Positions 23,280 to 46,749 of a DNA stretch of 64,000 nt are shown here, piece by piece; the stretch's first letter is position 1, and each line of letters opens with the position of its first letter. Source of the DNA: Cristatella mucedo (lineage: Eukaryota; Bryozoa; Phylactolaemata; Cristatellidae); contig WPIO01000025.1 in NCBI GenBank assembly GCA_009760855.2, forward strand, positions 185,001 through 249,000. The letters are read 5' to 3'. The notes below the pieces were generated by a model. It saw only the letters and a program-made list of their open reading frames with translations, was not told the DNA's origin and made no database searches. Both the position numbers and the translations under genes were made by a program.

Positions 23280-23840
23280 ATTCAGCCAACACAAACCGCA
23301 GTTGCTCAACGCTTATTGTGGAAATGGCAGCAGCATCACAGTTCGATTACGTACGGAGGGTGGCTGGTCCGGGCCATTGGAGGTAATAGCATGAGAATCC
23401 CCATGCGAAATGCCATAAATTTGGTTGTTTAACCCAGACGTGTTTCCTTTAATGCGGAATCAAAACTGAAGTTGCACGATACCTATCGTGGTAATGAAAG
23501 TTGTACAGCTGTTCAAAGTTGCAAGACGGCACAGGCCACTTGCACAAAAATTTTGAGGGTGAACGCGTGCCACCGTTTTCTATAATGCGGAATTAAAATA
23601 ACCGTTTCGCGATGCCTATTTCGGAAAAATCAGCTGTATCGCCGTTCGGATCTGTAAATATGCTGACTGTCCCGGCCATTTGACGTCATAGCAAGAGAAT
23701 CCTCAATGGCATAAGTTTGGTGGGTTAACCCGTACCACCATCCTGTATAATTTAGGTCAAAATCGCTGTTATATGACATTTATTGTGGAAATGGCAAGTG
23801 CATCACAGCGTACCGAAGTTAATCATGGGACCCGAGTGCT
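23280..23840 (-). repeat. 170-base satellite, inverted array
   Basis: GTGGAAATGGCAGCAGCATC-like units recur at about 23,318, 23,481 (weak), 23,618 and 23,787. They are the reverse complement of the 19.9-20.6 kb satellite, with the shared 'ATGCGGAATTAAAAT' and 'CCATAAATTTGGTTGTTTAA' segments. Confidence 0.65.
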
Positions 23841-25136
23841 TTGCTGCTTAAGCAGATGGGCCAAACTACCAGCTTCCCTACGCCCAAAAGTACTATACAT
23901 TATGACATGTAAATAAAATCGTATTTATTATTTATTTTGTATGCATTTGCAAAAATATTAAATTCGTTTACATCTCATCGTCAGAATGTCTCATTTACCA
24001 TTATCGGACTTACGAAAATTCGACAGGTTTTCCGGCTATTTATTTCGAAAGTCAGACGCTGACTAGTTTATTCATGATATATACTTAAACCAGCATTCCT
24101 TAAAATTATTTTTGAGACCTTGTGTTGGCGGCTGTTTTGTCCTGCCCACTACTGCCGTTGCTCGCTTTTTTTGGTTTACTATGCTGCTATTTACAAGTCA
24201 CCAGGGCACGAAAGTAGAAGTACCATTGCCGGCAATGCTAACCAGCCACCCAGTACCACCCTACAGACGTCGTGTCGTGATGGTCAGGCCCCGGCAAGTC
24301 AAGGATTCCTTGGCTGTAGCTGGGCGCCCTCGAGTCGTCCCTGGAAGCCCCTTCTGACCTCTTGAGATCCTTGGCCGTCTCTGGTAAGATCTTGATTTGG
24401 CTGCCTCCTCAGCTTGATTCTGGGTATGCCTCTGCCTGAGACCGTACAGTTTCATTCCTACCAGGAAACCGTTTCGTTGTACCTGTCACTGAATTCGCCC
24501 AAAGTTAGCAGGTATCACCACAGATGTTACCAAGTATGATCTATCAGAACCATCTAATAACAACGGATATACAGCGACGATCTGGGTTGGCTTAGATTTT
24601 ACGAGCTGGCAGTTTCTCGGCGACCGAAGCATACTTGAGTGGCTCAATACTGCACTGCCATAACCTAGATGTTCGGGACAGAAAACCTGTTAATTTTGCA
24701 GCACTTGCATTGCTCACACAATTCAAACCAAATAAAAGAACGCACGACATTTGGCTAAATCGTTACGCATTGAAGTCTCAATTCGAATATACCTCGTGAG
24801 CCAGTGCACCATTTTTTGCATGGCTGACTTACGCAATGCAACGTCTAGTAGCCAAGGCAGAGATTTTTTGATGGCCGGCAGGGAGAGGGGAATTCCAAGG
24901 ACACAGAGGGTCGTGACCTGAGTGGGCTCCACTGCTTAGGGGCCCAAAGGTATTAGCAAACATAGTACTCAAATAGCGCCTATGCAAAGTGGAACTGCCC
25001 TGTCTGTGCCAAGTCTGGAACCAGGTCACCAACCTCAAGGTCAACCAATGCATACCACCTTGTGATCCAGACACTACTCGAGCCCGGGTTGGGTGGGTGG
25101 AGTGGGGGCCAGAGGCCTACAGAAGTGCTCCAGTAA
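23841..25136. other. Unassigned stretch downstream of OPRT gene A
   Basis: AT-rich to about 24.1 kb, then mixed composition. The minus-strand frame at 24,455-24,261 (RQRHTQNQAEEAAKSRSYQ) has a retroelement-like flavour, but no motif strong enough to name a family. Confidence 0.35.
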
Positions 25137-25142
25137 TTTATT
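25137..25142 (-). promoter_or_regulatory. Polyadenylation signal AATAAA of OPRT gene A
   Basis: AATAAA on the minus strand, 182 bases after the gene A stop codon at 25,324-25,326. It supports the stop as the true gene end and implies a 3' UTR of about 200 bases. Confidence 0.55.
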
Positions 25143-25323
25143 GCTTTTCTCCACAACAAGGGCAGGTTCGACTGCCCCTGAATGCCTGAAGGCCAGCCAA
25201 ACCTGCCGACGACATTCAGCAGCCGAAGCTCGCTGCCTCGGTTGCTGCCGCGGCTTGGAACCGTCGGCTGCCATCGACGCAGAGCTGATGCTGCAATTGT
25301 TGTTGCTGCACGCGACATGGCCG

Positions 25324-37015
<11,692 letters not shown>

Positions 37016-37132
37016 CGTGCTGCAAGCCAAAACCGAGTCACGGTAACGGTGGATGAAGGTACCAAGCAACAACGTCCAGCGGCAACATGTGCATACTTCT
37101 AGCTGTTTGAGCAAGCTGAAAACTGATTCCAT

Positions 37133-38864
37133 AGCCTCACTTGTATAGTAGCAGCAGATAGGTCGCAGTGGCTTTCACCCCATTTGAGGCATGCAATAAT
37201 ACTTGCCTGCTCAAGGGCTCAAACTCAAAACATGGGTGATGAAGTGCAAGCATCCTACCACTGAGCCACGACCCACTGGCAATGAACAATACTCGCTAGT
37301 GCGCCCTGCAGTAATGCACACAAGCAAATAAGGAACTAAACAGGTGAAATCCCGTAAAGACTTTGTCGCCATAAATGGTGTACTAACTTTGTTGCTCCAT
37401 TGCCCTGGTACAACTACCATTTTCCAACACTTAGCCAGTGCAAACCCAAGTAAAAAAAAAACTGCGACCCGAATACCTCACACGTCAAGCTGGCAGCACT
37501 GCAATCCTGCATGTCTACAAGTGCTGGAAGTGCTTTTAAAAATAAGTGAACGCAAAATTGTGGCAAGCCGGGCCACAGGGTTTGCAGATGCATGCCTGAG
37601 ATGTAGAAGGCATAGGTTCAGCCACTGAGACACATCACACGTTACGGTCTCATTAGCAAATACCCGTGAAAAATCAACGATCATACTAAGATTTGCAAAG
37701 CTCGAAAACTTAAAAATAAAATCACGTTCAGATTCGAAATAGCTTGTTAACAGTTCAAACAACTTTTTCATATACAACTTAAGCCTAACATGATGTTTGT
37801 TCACTTGAACCTAATGTTTATTGACTTCAACAACTAAAGACAACATTTTTGTAAATGTTTTTTGGGTGATCATCTCACAGCAGTGGTCCTTGCTCTGACG
37901 TATTCTTTACAGTCTTTTTAAGTGTTCGTAGTTATTACTCAAATTTGCCACCTTCCACTTTCATGCACTCTCTACCTTTATCCTTTCTGTACATTTCGAG
38001 TGGTGTTCACTTCTGATTTGCAACTAATGTTCTTCACATTTAAAATGCAAACTGCACGAGCTCTCCTCCCGTTGGTTGGCACCGGCTAGCAAATCAACGG
38101 CTACTTCAGCTTACGGGACGGATTCATGTCCATTTCAAGTTATAGAGATCGATTGAAGAAGGGAGTGCACTGACCAGTTGGTCAGCGACATTAGTGCTAC
38201 AGACCAGCTGTCAGCTCGCTTTTCTAGCATGACGAGTGAAGCATAGACGAGTGAAGCAAAGATTTACCGGACCCGTGATAGTGATATGCTCATCCACGTA
38301 TTCTAACGCATCCCACACAATAAAAAAGAGCAGCCAGAGGTGCCTGAAGCACGTGCCTCGCTCGGCTGATCATAGATAACTTTTTATGGCACTGGTTGAT
38401 GCAGGCAAAAACACTTTGCTCATACTATTGGCAGGACGGCTAGACTCACAGCTAGTCACTGTTTGCCCGTAAGGAGTCACAACTAGTCTTATCTGAGGGG
38501 GCAGACAGACTTATCTGGTGGCACGCTTAAATTCTCAACTCACAACTCTCTTCTTGACTTATGGTGACTTGGTTTGCTATGCCGAGAGTATTTTTTGCAG
38601 CAGATCTGACAAGCAGGGCTTGGCTCTCACTTGGGACCAGTCTCTGATAGAACTGTCTGTCAGCCAATTTCGGACGGACCGTACTGCATATCTTGATCGA
38701 GCTAGCAATAAATATACAAGAGTTGGAAACACGAGCTGAGACAATCTGCTAGACAGGTGGACAATAACATAAGGTGAGAGACGATGAGATAGGCAGACAG
38801 GGTGGCGCAGTCGAAAAGAGACACAGCAAGATGCTGACGTAGGTAGAAGCTATCTGCTAATTCT
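37133..38864. other. Intergenic stretch upstream of gene A
   Basis: At 37,211-37,277 the minus strand has a tRNA-like pair of boxes (GTGGCTCAGTGGTAGGATGC and GAGTTTGAGCCC), probably a decayed SINE. No promoter element for gene A could be identified. The rest is AT-rich and featureless. Confidence 0.4.
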
Positions 38865-39895
38865 GCTTTATCTCTCGGCAGATTTTGATACCTTTGATCA
38901 CCCAAGTCCTTCTTGAGAGCATGTGATCTCGCCTGGGTGTCATTGGAGCGCAGCTATGGTTAAAGTCCACTTTCAGAGGGAAAAGTCAGAGCATTGACAC
39001 CAACGAGCAATACTCAATGCTCCTCCACGAAGTTTGTAAAGTATGTGGGCACCCTAGGGATCAGTGCTAGGTCCACTTCTTTTCACAATTCATACTCTCC
39101 CACTTGTATTGGCCAAGCACTATAAGGGCTTTCATTTTTATGCACATCAAACACAGCTGTCTCTACACTTGAATCCCTGCCCCAGCTTTCCAGAATGCTG
39201 AACTCAACTCCTTTGCACCGTATATTGCCGACATTAGAGCTCGAATTGCACGGTTCCTTCACAAATTGATTGCACAAATTGAATTGAATGACAAAACAAA
39301 CTCACAACTTATGGACAAATCGAGCGCTAGTCAGAAATTGAAAAGCTTAACAATAAAAATGGACAGCTCTTGCCTTTGCACAGAATTGGAGATCTCGTCC
39401 ACTATGACCTTTCATGAGAAGACCACATCCCTTCCAGTCTTCTGCCTGCTTTTAAACACCGTTAATTTTGCGAACATTAGGTAGGAAAAGAATGCCACGG
39501 CCAAGTTGCACCATGCATGGGTGACATCCTGTTGAGGCTTCTAAAACTCATCGGTCTTCCTCCAGATGCAGTCAGATGCTTACTGTTGTTGCCAAACTAT
39601 GCAGCCAGGTTTGTCTATCGTGAAGTCACAACTACTACACGACACCACTTCTCACTGACCTGGACTGACTTCCAATCAAGCAACATACATTATAGAGTTC
39701 AATGATCTGTCAATCATTCTTGCATCTCTATTTTCTTGATCGAGCAGGGTGCCTATCTGAAATACTTTCAAATAAGGCTTTGCACTGTAGCACCACTCTT
39801 CTGACTAACACCATTAAGCCTGTTTAGCCATTCCTCAAATGCCTAGAGAAATTTCTTTCTCTTATTAAAATTACTATTATTATTATTATTGTTAG
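38865..39895 (+). mobile_element. Decayed LINE-1 fragment with an ATT tail
   Basis: A 'LSADFDTFDHP' relic at about 38,873, 'LGPLLFTIHTLPLVLAKHY' near 39,070 and a DKTNSQLMDKSS relic near 39,290. The 3' end has CCTAGAGAAATTTCTTTCTC and (ATT)n at 39,870-39,895. Confidence 0.7.
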
Positions 39896-40518
39896 AAGAG
39901 CGAAGCAAGCACGTAAAGATAGGTGGGGCAGTGAGATAGCCAGTGAGAGTTACACAAAGAGTGAGACAGCAACATAAAGAAAAAGAGAAGGATGAGTGTG
40001 TGTGTGAGAGAGAGAGAGATGGGCCGAGGGAGACCAGAAGTGTGACAGTCAGAGAACGAGAGACTCGTGCTGAGAGTAGAAGAATTCAAGAGACATGTGG
40101 AGGGCGGGTTCAGACAAAGACCAACAGACAAGAGATAAAGAGACACAAGAGGGACAGCCTCATGAGACGAATGTGTAGCATGGAAATAGAATGCGCTTGG
40201 CACAGCAACTACAGGCAATCGACAAAGTAAGCGAAAAGTTCATGTGACCTGACGGAAATAGTTAAGACCAGGTGGTAGCAGGTAACTGACCACTTTAGCT
40301 CTAGCCACAACTGACAAGTAAATCCAACGTCTTGAAAAGTAGTTTTCAAGACAACGTGTACAGCTATTCGCACTACAGCATATTCAACAGTTGAAGATCC
40401 GGCCCTTGAAGCTATTCCTTAAGTATGTCTCCTATCGCAACAAGTCGATGGCCAGCGTTTTATCTGATGTGCGTATTTGCCATGAGCTACGATTTACATT
40501 GAACACTAACTCTGCCCC
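39896..40518. other. Unassigned; GA-rich low-complexity stretch
   Basis: 40,000-40,150 is rich in GAGA and AGAGACA motifs. The 95-codon Arg/Glu-rich frame across it is compositional. Confidence 0.45.
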
Positions 40519-40605
40519 TAATAATAATAACAATAATAATACATGTATATAGCGCCCTCAGAAAGCTGATCCTCTTTATAGCCACTTCACACATGCTGTA
40601 GAGAA
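40519..40605 (-). mobile_element. LINE-1 3' terminus only
   Basis: The minus strand reads AAGAGGATCAGCTTTCTGAG, GGCGCTATATACATG and a degenerate ATT tail. Confidence 0.7.
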
Positions 40606-40639
40606 AGCATGACCAAGCGATTAGTGGCCCTAGGTCTTA

Positions 40640-40790
40640 GCGTAGGCAACAGTGCTTGAACTTTAGCGACGCAGGTCGTGAGTTCGAGTCCTGTACAACG
40701 CTGCAAGGGTAGTGAAAGCCGCTTTGGCTCGTCTACCAGCTTAGCCAATGAGGCGGTAGAATCAGCTAATCTTTACTTTTATCACTTACG
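40640..40790 (+). repeat. tRNA-derived SINE, related to SINE2 but diverged
   Basis: B-box-like GTCGTGAGTTCGAGTCCTG is followed by a body reading GGTAGTGAAAGCCGCTTTGG, and an end with AGAATCAGCTAATC, parallel to SINE2's AATCAGCTAG. It is too diverged to be an ordinary SINE2 member. Confidence 0.5.
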
Positions 40791-41754
40791 TTCACTGCAC
40801 ATGGCTAAAGCTGTGCAAGAGGCTGAAATTAGCACCAAAATGCACTCCTTGCGGTCGCGCTTAAACAGCAAGAGTGAGAATTCGTGGTTCGTTTCACACG
40901 ACATTGAGAATTTCACCAAAATACGGTCACTTCGCAGGGAAAAGATACGGCTTGCGTAAGTAGTTATCCTGGGTTGGTAACACAATCCCTTCTCGTACCA
41001 ACACGCAATCCATTTCGCTCGCCCTTGAACGCGGCAGAGGAAGCTTTAATTCGATCAAAATATGGTTCAATCGTACTACTCGTCCATACACCATATAATC
41101 AATTCATTGATACGACGCTTAGACATTAGGCAATTAATACGATCTAAGTAAGCATGAATGCAGTTCAATTATAGCGCACCTGGTGGCTGGAACTGCGCAG
41201 GTCGTCACCGCGTGCTTTCAAATCGCCTCTACAAATCGGGAGTTGCCCGCGCAATCTAGCTGCGCCTTTACTAAACGGCTAAACTGGGTTAGCTGTGCCA
41301 CGACAGCACGGCCGATCCCGGCTAGTTTTCAGCTGTGTAGCTTTCGCCCAGTGTGGCTGGCCGCGTTAACTGTACAGTAGCCTGATGAGCTGACGAGGTT
41401 CGACTGTGTCCACTATCGTTGTCACTGACTATACGTTTGCATTACCGCTAGCAAGCTGCAGTTTAAGGAAGTTGAGTGTTATAAATAAGCTTAGTGTACA
41501 GAAAAACGCTGCAGTGCTGAGCCGAGGATGCATTGTGACCTCATAGATTTTGGTAAGAAATATCTATTTTGTCTATAAAGAGAAAGTCTTGTTCAAATAT
41601 TTATGTGCAATGATATCGGGTCTCAAGGATGGCGCTAAAACCTTACATTGAAACATTGACATATTACATCAGCCAAAATATGACGAAATAGATATCATTC
41701 GTGGTTCCCGAACTATGTTTGTGGTTTTATGGTTTATTGCGGATTTATGTTTTA
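40791..41754. other. Unassigned intergenic stretch
   Basis: No recognisable coding or repeat signal apart from short chance frames on both strands. Confidence 0.4.
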
Positions 41755-41995
41755 TCAGTTTGTGGGTAATATGGGATTATGGTTGAATGAGTTGATGTTT
41801 TAAAAGGGTGAGTCACTGCCTGGACAGGAGCAGGCGGTGGGAAGCAGGACGGAGTGGAGAACGTCTGTGTAGTGTAACACTGCGAGCGTTGAAGGAATAC
41901 ACTAGTGTTGAAGCCCTCCTTTGCCACCATTTCGTTGCTTCCGTACCGGCACGTGCTTGGTGAGAGCGTCGGCTCACAATATTCACTGGTCTGCA
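41755..41995 (-). repeat. Dispersed repeat, inverted copy of 19.4-19.6 kb
   Basis: The minus strand contains CTGTCCAGGCAGTGACTCAC and CTCATTCAACCATAATCCCA, as at 19.4 kb. The adjoining frame (NEMVAKEGFNTSVFLQRSQC) suggests the edge of an LTR retroelement, but that is tentative. Confidence 0.55.
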
Positions 41996-42819
41996 TGATA
42001 TCAGTTGTCTGAAATTATTTTCAAAATATACATCACAAATGATGATTCGATTTTATTATGAAAGATATCGTGCACTGTAGCATTGTAGCCGAGTCTACGG
42101 GGTATTAGCCGCTAGTTCCCGCTGGGACTCCTCTACTCTGCAATGCACGGTCTGGGTCATTACGAGTGGCGCTCCCGGCCCAAGTGGCACGAGGTTGATC
42201 GTCCGGGTACACAACACTTTATATGACAGACGCACGCGCTGCGCAGGGGGGACTAGACAATACTACTGGGAGGATCCTACACGCAGCAAAACCCTAGGGG
42301 CGCGAGATGACGCCACAAGCGAACACCAAAGTGTCAGTTGCTCCATCGACTTACCGAATCTCGTCGTTGCACTGAGTCCGTTGCAAGAGTACCAGCATTT
42401 GCCGTCAAAGATCCGGAAAGCTGCGTAATTGCTCAGATCGTCGGAGTGCACTTCTTCATCTGTCAAGAGCTCCCGCCAAAAGAGACCTAGCACGAGGTCC
42501 AGGTTCCGATCCTCGACATCTAGGGCCAAATCCTGCCTTTGCCATTCCGGGGCCGGCCTCTATTCTTTGGAACGCCGAGCTCGATATATCAGATGCCAGT
42601 AGCTCTGTCTACACTAGGGTACACTATTACGCATTATGTATAACAATATTCGCTTTCATTAGGTCGACTTACTGCAGTCACTTAATGACATAAATGTAGT
42701 GTCATTATTGTAGAAAAATAACCGTTTTTTGGTTGATTTAGTTGTTTTAAATCAGCGAGTATTTTCGATTTACAATGCCAAGCGAGTGCAAGAATTTTCC
42801 GCGTAAATTCTGCTACGCC
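41996..42819. other. Unassigned intergenic stretch
   Basis: Short overlapping frames at 42,195-42,529 on both strands have no family resemblance. Nothing else seen. Confidence 0.4.
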
Positions 42820-42968
42820 GAGCTGGTTTGGTCTAGCGGTTAAGGTGCTCGCCCCGACCAAGGTCTGACTGAGGTCGTGGGCTCGAGCCCCGAGTCATAT
42901 GTGAAGCGCCTGAATAGAGATTAAGTTCTTTTAGGGCGCTATATAAATGAATTATATTATTATTGGTA
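42820..42968 (+). repeat. SINE1 copy, best preserved
   Basis: GAGCTGGTTTGGTCTAGCGG (A box), GTGCTCGCCCCGACC, then GGGCTCGAGCCCC (B box), AAGCGCCTGAATAGAGATTA, AGGGCGCTATATAAATG and an ATT tail. From AAGCGCCT onward it parallels the LINE-1 3' end. Confidence 0.92.
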
Positions 42969-42984
42969 TTACATCTGCGGAAGA

Positions 42985-44640
42985 TTTTCGAAAAAAGAGG
43001 AGTGGCTACCGATTACTACGTTCATCAAACAGAACTATCTCGCCTACTTCGGAAGCAAACTGCGAGATCAAGATAAGACATGGGCACCACATATGGTGTG
43101 CAAGCGGTATGTAGAACCTTTGAGGCAATGGTTTAAAGGTCAAAGCAAATGCATGCCATTTGGAGTACCGATGAATTGGAAAGAACACATTGACCTTGTT
43201 TCGGATAGTTACTTCTGCGTTACTAACGTGCAGGGCTTCAGAAAGAAGAGTTGGCATAAAATTAAATATCCAAATACATCGTCAATGACACGACCTGTAC
43301 CGCACTATGAAGAGGTGGGATTAGAATGGTTAGTTCTTATTCCACCCGTTACGCTTTATGATATATTGACTGACAGTGATTAGAGTTCAACTAAAGGTTA
43401 CATTGAAGACAACCTTGATGCTTTTAATGTTCCGATACCTTAAAAAATATCACAATCTGATCGCGTTGACTTGGTGACAGACCTATACCTTCTCAAAGAG
43501 ACGATTGAATTCCTTGGCTCTATATTTAAAGAGAGAAATTTTCTTGCAGCGAGTACTACGCTGTCGTGGCATAGACGTCGTGAAAAAAGTTTTTTCCGTA
43601 CTTTTCGATGAAGGATTCACTAGTCTATTGCAGCAACGTCTAGTCACGGTCTAATTAACCAAACGCAAATTCGCTACAGTCCAACTGAGTGTAAACTCTT
43701 CATTGATTCATGGAACAGCAGTTGAAAGGGAGTTTTACTTCACAATCAAACGAAATTTCCTCATTGCCGGTTGCATATTCTGTACATGCGAGCAATTTAC
43801 TGAAAAACGACACTAATTCTCGATTAAATCAAATTTAATGAACACCAGTTGTAGATATGTGGCAATTTAAGTCATTGCTCTTCCGGTTGGAGTTCATCAT
43901 AAAATATCCCTACTTTTCATGTCTGCCGGATAGTCGCTCTGATGCTCGTCATTACAACATGAAAGACTGGCCAGAACGAGCACATTAAGCGCCCGAGAGT
44001 GACCAAGTCCGAGAGCCTCCTCTTATAGATAGCAAGAAGTACTACTTCCTACCTTGCACATGTAACTTGGACTAATGAAAAACTATGTTAAGGCTCTGAA
44101 CCAAGACTGTGATACAGCTAAGTACTTACAAGAAAGGTTTCCTAAAATTAGCGAGACAAAGGTAAAAACTGGCATTTTCATTGGTCCACAGATCAGAGAA
44201 TTGTTTAAAGACACACGGTTTTCATATACAAAATACTGGGCTAGAGTTGCCGGCACTGAATGGATTTCAGTCTGTGGTCGAGTACTTTCTCGGCAGTCAC
44301 AATTCTGCTTTCTGTGAGCGAATCGTAGACAACGCGATTCAACGTTAGGCGGCACTTGGCAACCGAATGAGTGTTAAGAAACATTTTCTAAGCTTTCACC
44401 TCGATTCTTAGCCATCAAATTTAGGAGCACTCAGAGAGGAACAACGTGAGAGGTATCAGCAGGACGAATACGTGAAATGGAGCGTAGATATCGCAGATAT
44501 CGAAGCTACGGCAGCGTTAAAATGATGGCCGATAACTGTTGGAGCCTGAAGCGTCACAATCCAGCTGCTGAGCATGGACGAAAGTGGAGACAGAGACAGT
44601 TTGAAAGCATTAGACTAAATGGAGGAAGGCTCATGTTTAA
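42985..44640 (+). pseudogene. Decayed copy of a widespread uncharacterised multicopy gene family
   Basis: The intact piece at 43,015-43,380 encodes RDQDKTWAPHMVCKRYVE, MPFGVPMNWKEHIDLVS, YFCVTNVQGFRKKSWHKIKY and TSSMTRPVPHYEE. A later piece at 44,073-44,290 encodes GLMKNYVKALNQDCDTAKYL, then a segment with KISETKVKTGIFIGPQIREL. A last piece near 44,430 reads REEQRERYQQDEY. From memory, this order matches a large family of unnamed, transposon-like proteins found in many copies in cnidarian, insect and other animal genomes. Stops and frameshifts between the pieces make this copy dead. Its function is unknown. Confidence 0.65.
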
Positions 44641-45208
44641 ACTACACATAACCTAGACTGTATTGTTATTTAATGATTGCATACGACTTATGTATTGCAT
44701 GTTGAAACTATTGTGAAATACAGTTTAGTCTGTCCTTCGGGTAGGAATAGTATTTGGCGATCAGTGTAATTATGATACTGATGTAATGGCGACCCGCAAA
44801 CTAAAAAAAAATATATAGTGAACAACTCTACAAAAAGATTTCCACCGATACTATCTTTTAATGTGCTTGAACCAATTGCCACTAAGTTCTTGGAGATTAA
44901 ATTTAAGACTAAACTTGAAAATGCGAATGATTGTATTAGTCGCGATGGGATTTACAGATATTTACCTTATTGAATAATAGGACATACTTTGGTTGAAATA
45001 AAATGTCTTTGGAGCAGGCAAATAATAGACGGTGCTATTCCAAAACAGTATCATGCCGAATGTTGGCTTGGTTTACATGTGTTAGGACTAAGAGATTGCC
45101 TTTACTCTTAATTTGAAATAATGGTCCAGGATTGAACTGCGAAGATGCACCTGTCGGTTACGTTGCCGCCGGAAATGTCAGAATTCCTGCAAACACGGAG
45201 ATAGATAT
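44641..45208. other. Unassigned AT-rich stretch
   Basis: No recognisable motif. It may be the left part of the AT-rich mobile relic interrupted by the LINE-1 fragment at 45,209-45,553. Confidence 0.35.
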
Positions 45209-45553
45209 AATAATAATAATAATAATAATAATTCACTTGATACAGCGCCCTCAGAGAACTTAATCTCTCTCTAGGCGCTTTACATTTGCTGCAAAGTGAA
45301 ATGCAATTGAATGGTAAGTAAAATCTGGCTTGAAAAACAAACAAAATGAATAATATGGTTAGGGGTGACATGCACAGGGTCAGCATGCGAATGTGGTTAG
45401 TGGCAGCATGCACAGCATCAGCACGCATAAGCACAACAAGGAAGAATCACAGGGACCCGCTAAATGCTGTCCTAAATAGGTGTGTTTTTAGGTTCCTTTT
45501 AAATGTGGTCAGGTCGGGGGATGTTCTGACGCAGGTCGGGAGGGAGTTCCAGA
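45209..45553 (-). mobile_element. LINE-1 3' fragment
   Basis: The LINE-1 3' UTR on the minus strand, with the GTGACATGCACAGGGTCAGC landmark (read on plus), CCTAGAGAGAGATTAAGTTC and an (ATT)7 tail at 45,209-45,232. Confidence 0.88.
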
Positions 45554-45554
45554 T

Positions 45555-45827
45555 ATGCCATTGAAGTGTCCACTGTTTATGTATGTGCTTGAGAATGAGA
45601 GGTATTTTGATTTTGAGTTTGACTTTATTAGCAAGTATGGGAGATTTAATAACAAAGTTAATCCTGGATTTGATATTAAGTATTACATCAGAAGATCACT
45701 ACAACAAGTAGTGAGGGAAGAAGATCTTGGTAGGTTTGTTAGAATGGTTCCTATAGTTAGAGAAGTGCTTGATAAATCTAAAGTTGTTATAGCAAATTAT
45801 ATAGATGAATCGCAAAGTAGATCTTAG
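45555..45827 (+). pseudogene. Fragment of an unknown protein in the AT-rich relic
   Basis: The frame encodes ENERYFDFEFDFISKYGRF, then a charged helical segment ending IDESQSRS and a stop. Just downstream in a broken frame (about 45,898-45,957) lies LANPVNPSDAFTKSYADVNF, a motif resembling the NP-x-D-AATK-x-YVD repeats of tail-fibre-like proteins. Confidence 0.45.
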
Positions 45828-46031
45828 TGGGTACTTTAAAAATGTAATGGATATTTGTTGTCTGATATTTCTGAAAATGTAAATCATTTGATAAATCTTG
45901 CTAATCCAGTTAATCCAAGTGATGCTTTTACAAAATCTTATGCTGATGTCAATTTTTAGTTACAGAAAATGGATCAATTGATTTCCAAGGCTTGGCGGCT
46001 ACTAATGTTGGGCTTGGAGTAAATCTGACAG

Positions 46032-46331
46032 ATGCTGCAAATGTTTCCCAAATTAGTAATTAAATCCGGGGATACGACGACAGTAGACTTAAATATGAAC
46101 CGATTTGTTATTACTTTGGCTTATTGGAAATCAAGCACTACTATTCCTACTGTTCTGCCTGATAATTTTTGCGTCAATTATGGCGGAATGAAACGAGATG
46201 CTGTGTTTTATGGTAGTCCTGTGACAACGACGCTAAATATGGGAAATAATTTGATAATCAATGTTGCTGATCCTGTTAATCCTGGTGATGCTGCGACGAA
46301 AAGCTTTGTAGACAAAACAGTAAATACATAA
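46032..46331 (+). pseudogene. Tail-fibre-like protein fragment
   Basis: A 99-codon frame ends NNLIINVADPVNPGDAATKS and then FVDKTVNT, stop. The NxxNVxDPxNPxDAATKxxVD pattern is typical of phage-like fibre and structural proteins, and is also seen in some eukaryotic mobile elements. It is the second such motif, about 350 bases after the first. Confidence 0.5.
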
Positions 46332-46749
46332 ATAACAGAAGTGATACAAGTTTCGTTTCATCTAAAATCTATGAACTCGATTATAAAGACTTCAGTTAAT
46401 TATTAATCGACAAGTAAAACAGCGCCACCACTAATAATGCTAAGCGTGTGATGGTTGTTGGGAATTCTTATTGTGTTTATCTGCCGCCCAGTTCCGATAC
46501 CACTGCTGTTTCGGAAGAAGAACGCGAAATAAATACTGTAAGTACAGGAACAGATTTTAAATATAACACATTTTTCAACAGAATACCTACTGACTATTAA
46601 TTCGTTGATAGTATAGGCACTTTAAGAGTCAATCTCTTGGTCAGCTATGTATTCACGTGAATAAAAGAGATGAAATAGTAATACTGCTACCTTTCGCTTT
46701 GTTGCCTTGCGCTTGCCTTTGATTTGTGGAAGTAGTTTTGCAAAGATTA

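Noticed and set aside
14013-25136. OMP-decarboxylase exons for gene A between the two OPRT genes
   Set aside because: I searched minus-strand frames for the FEDRKFADIG-type motif and found none. Very short exons could be missed, but the stop and AATAAA argue against it.
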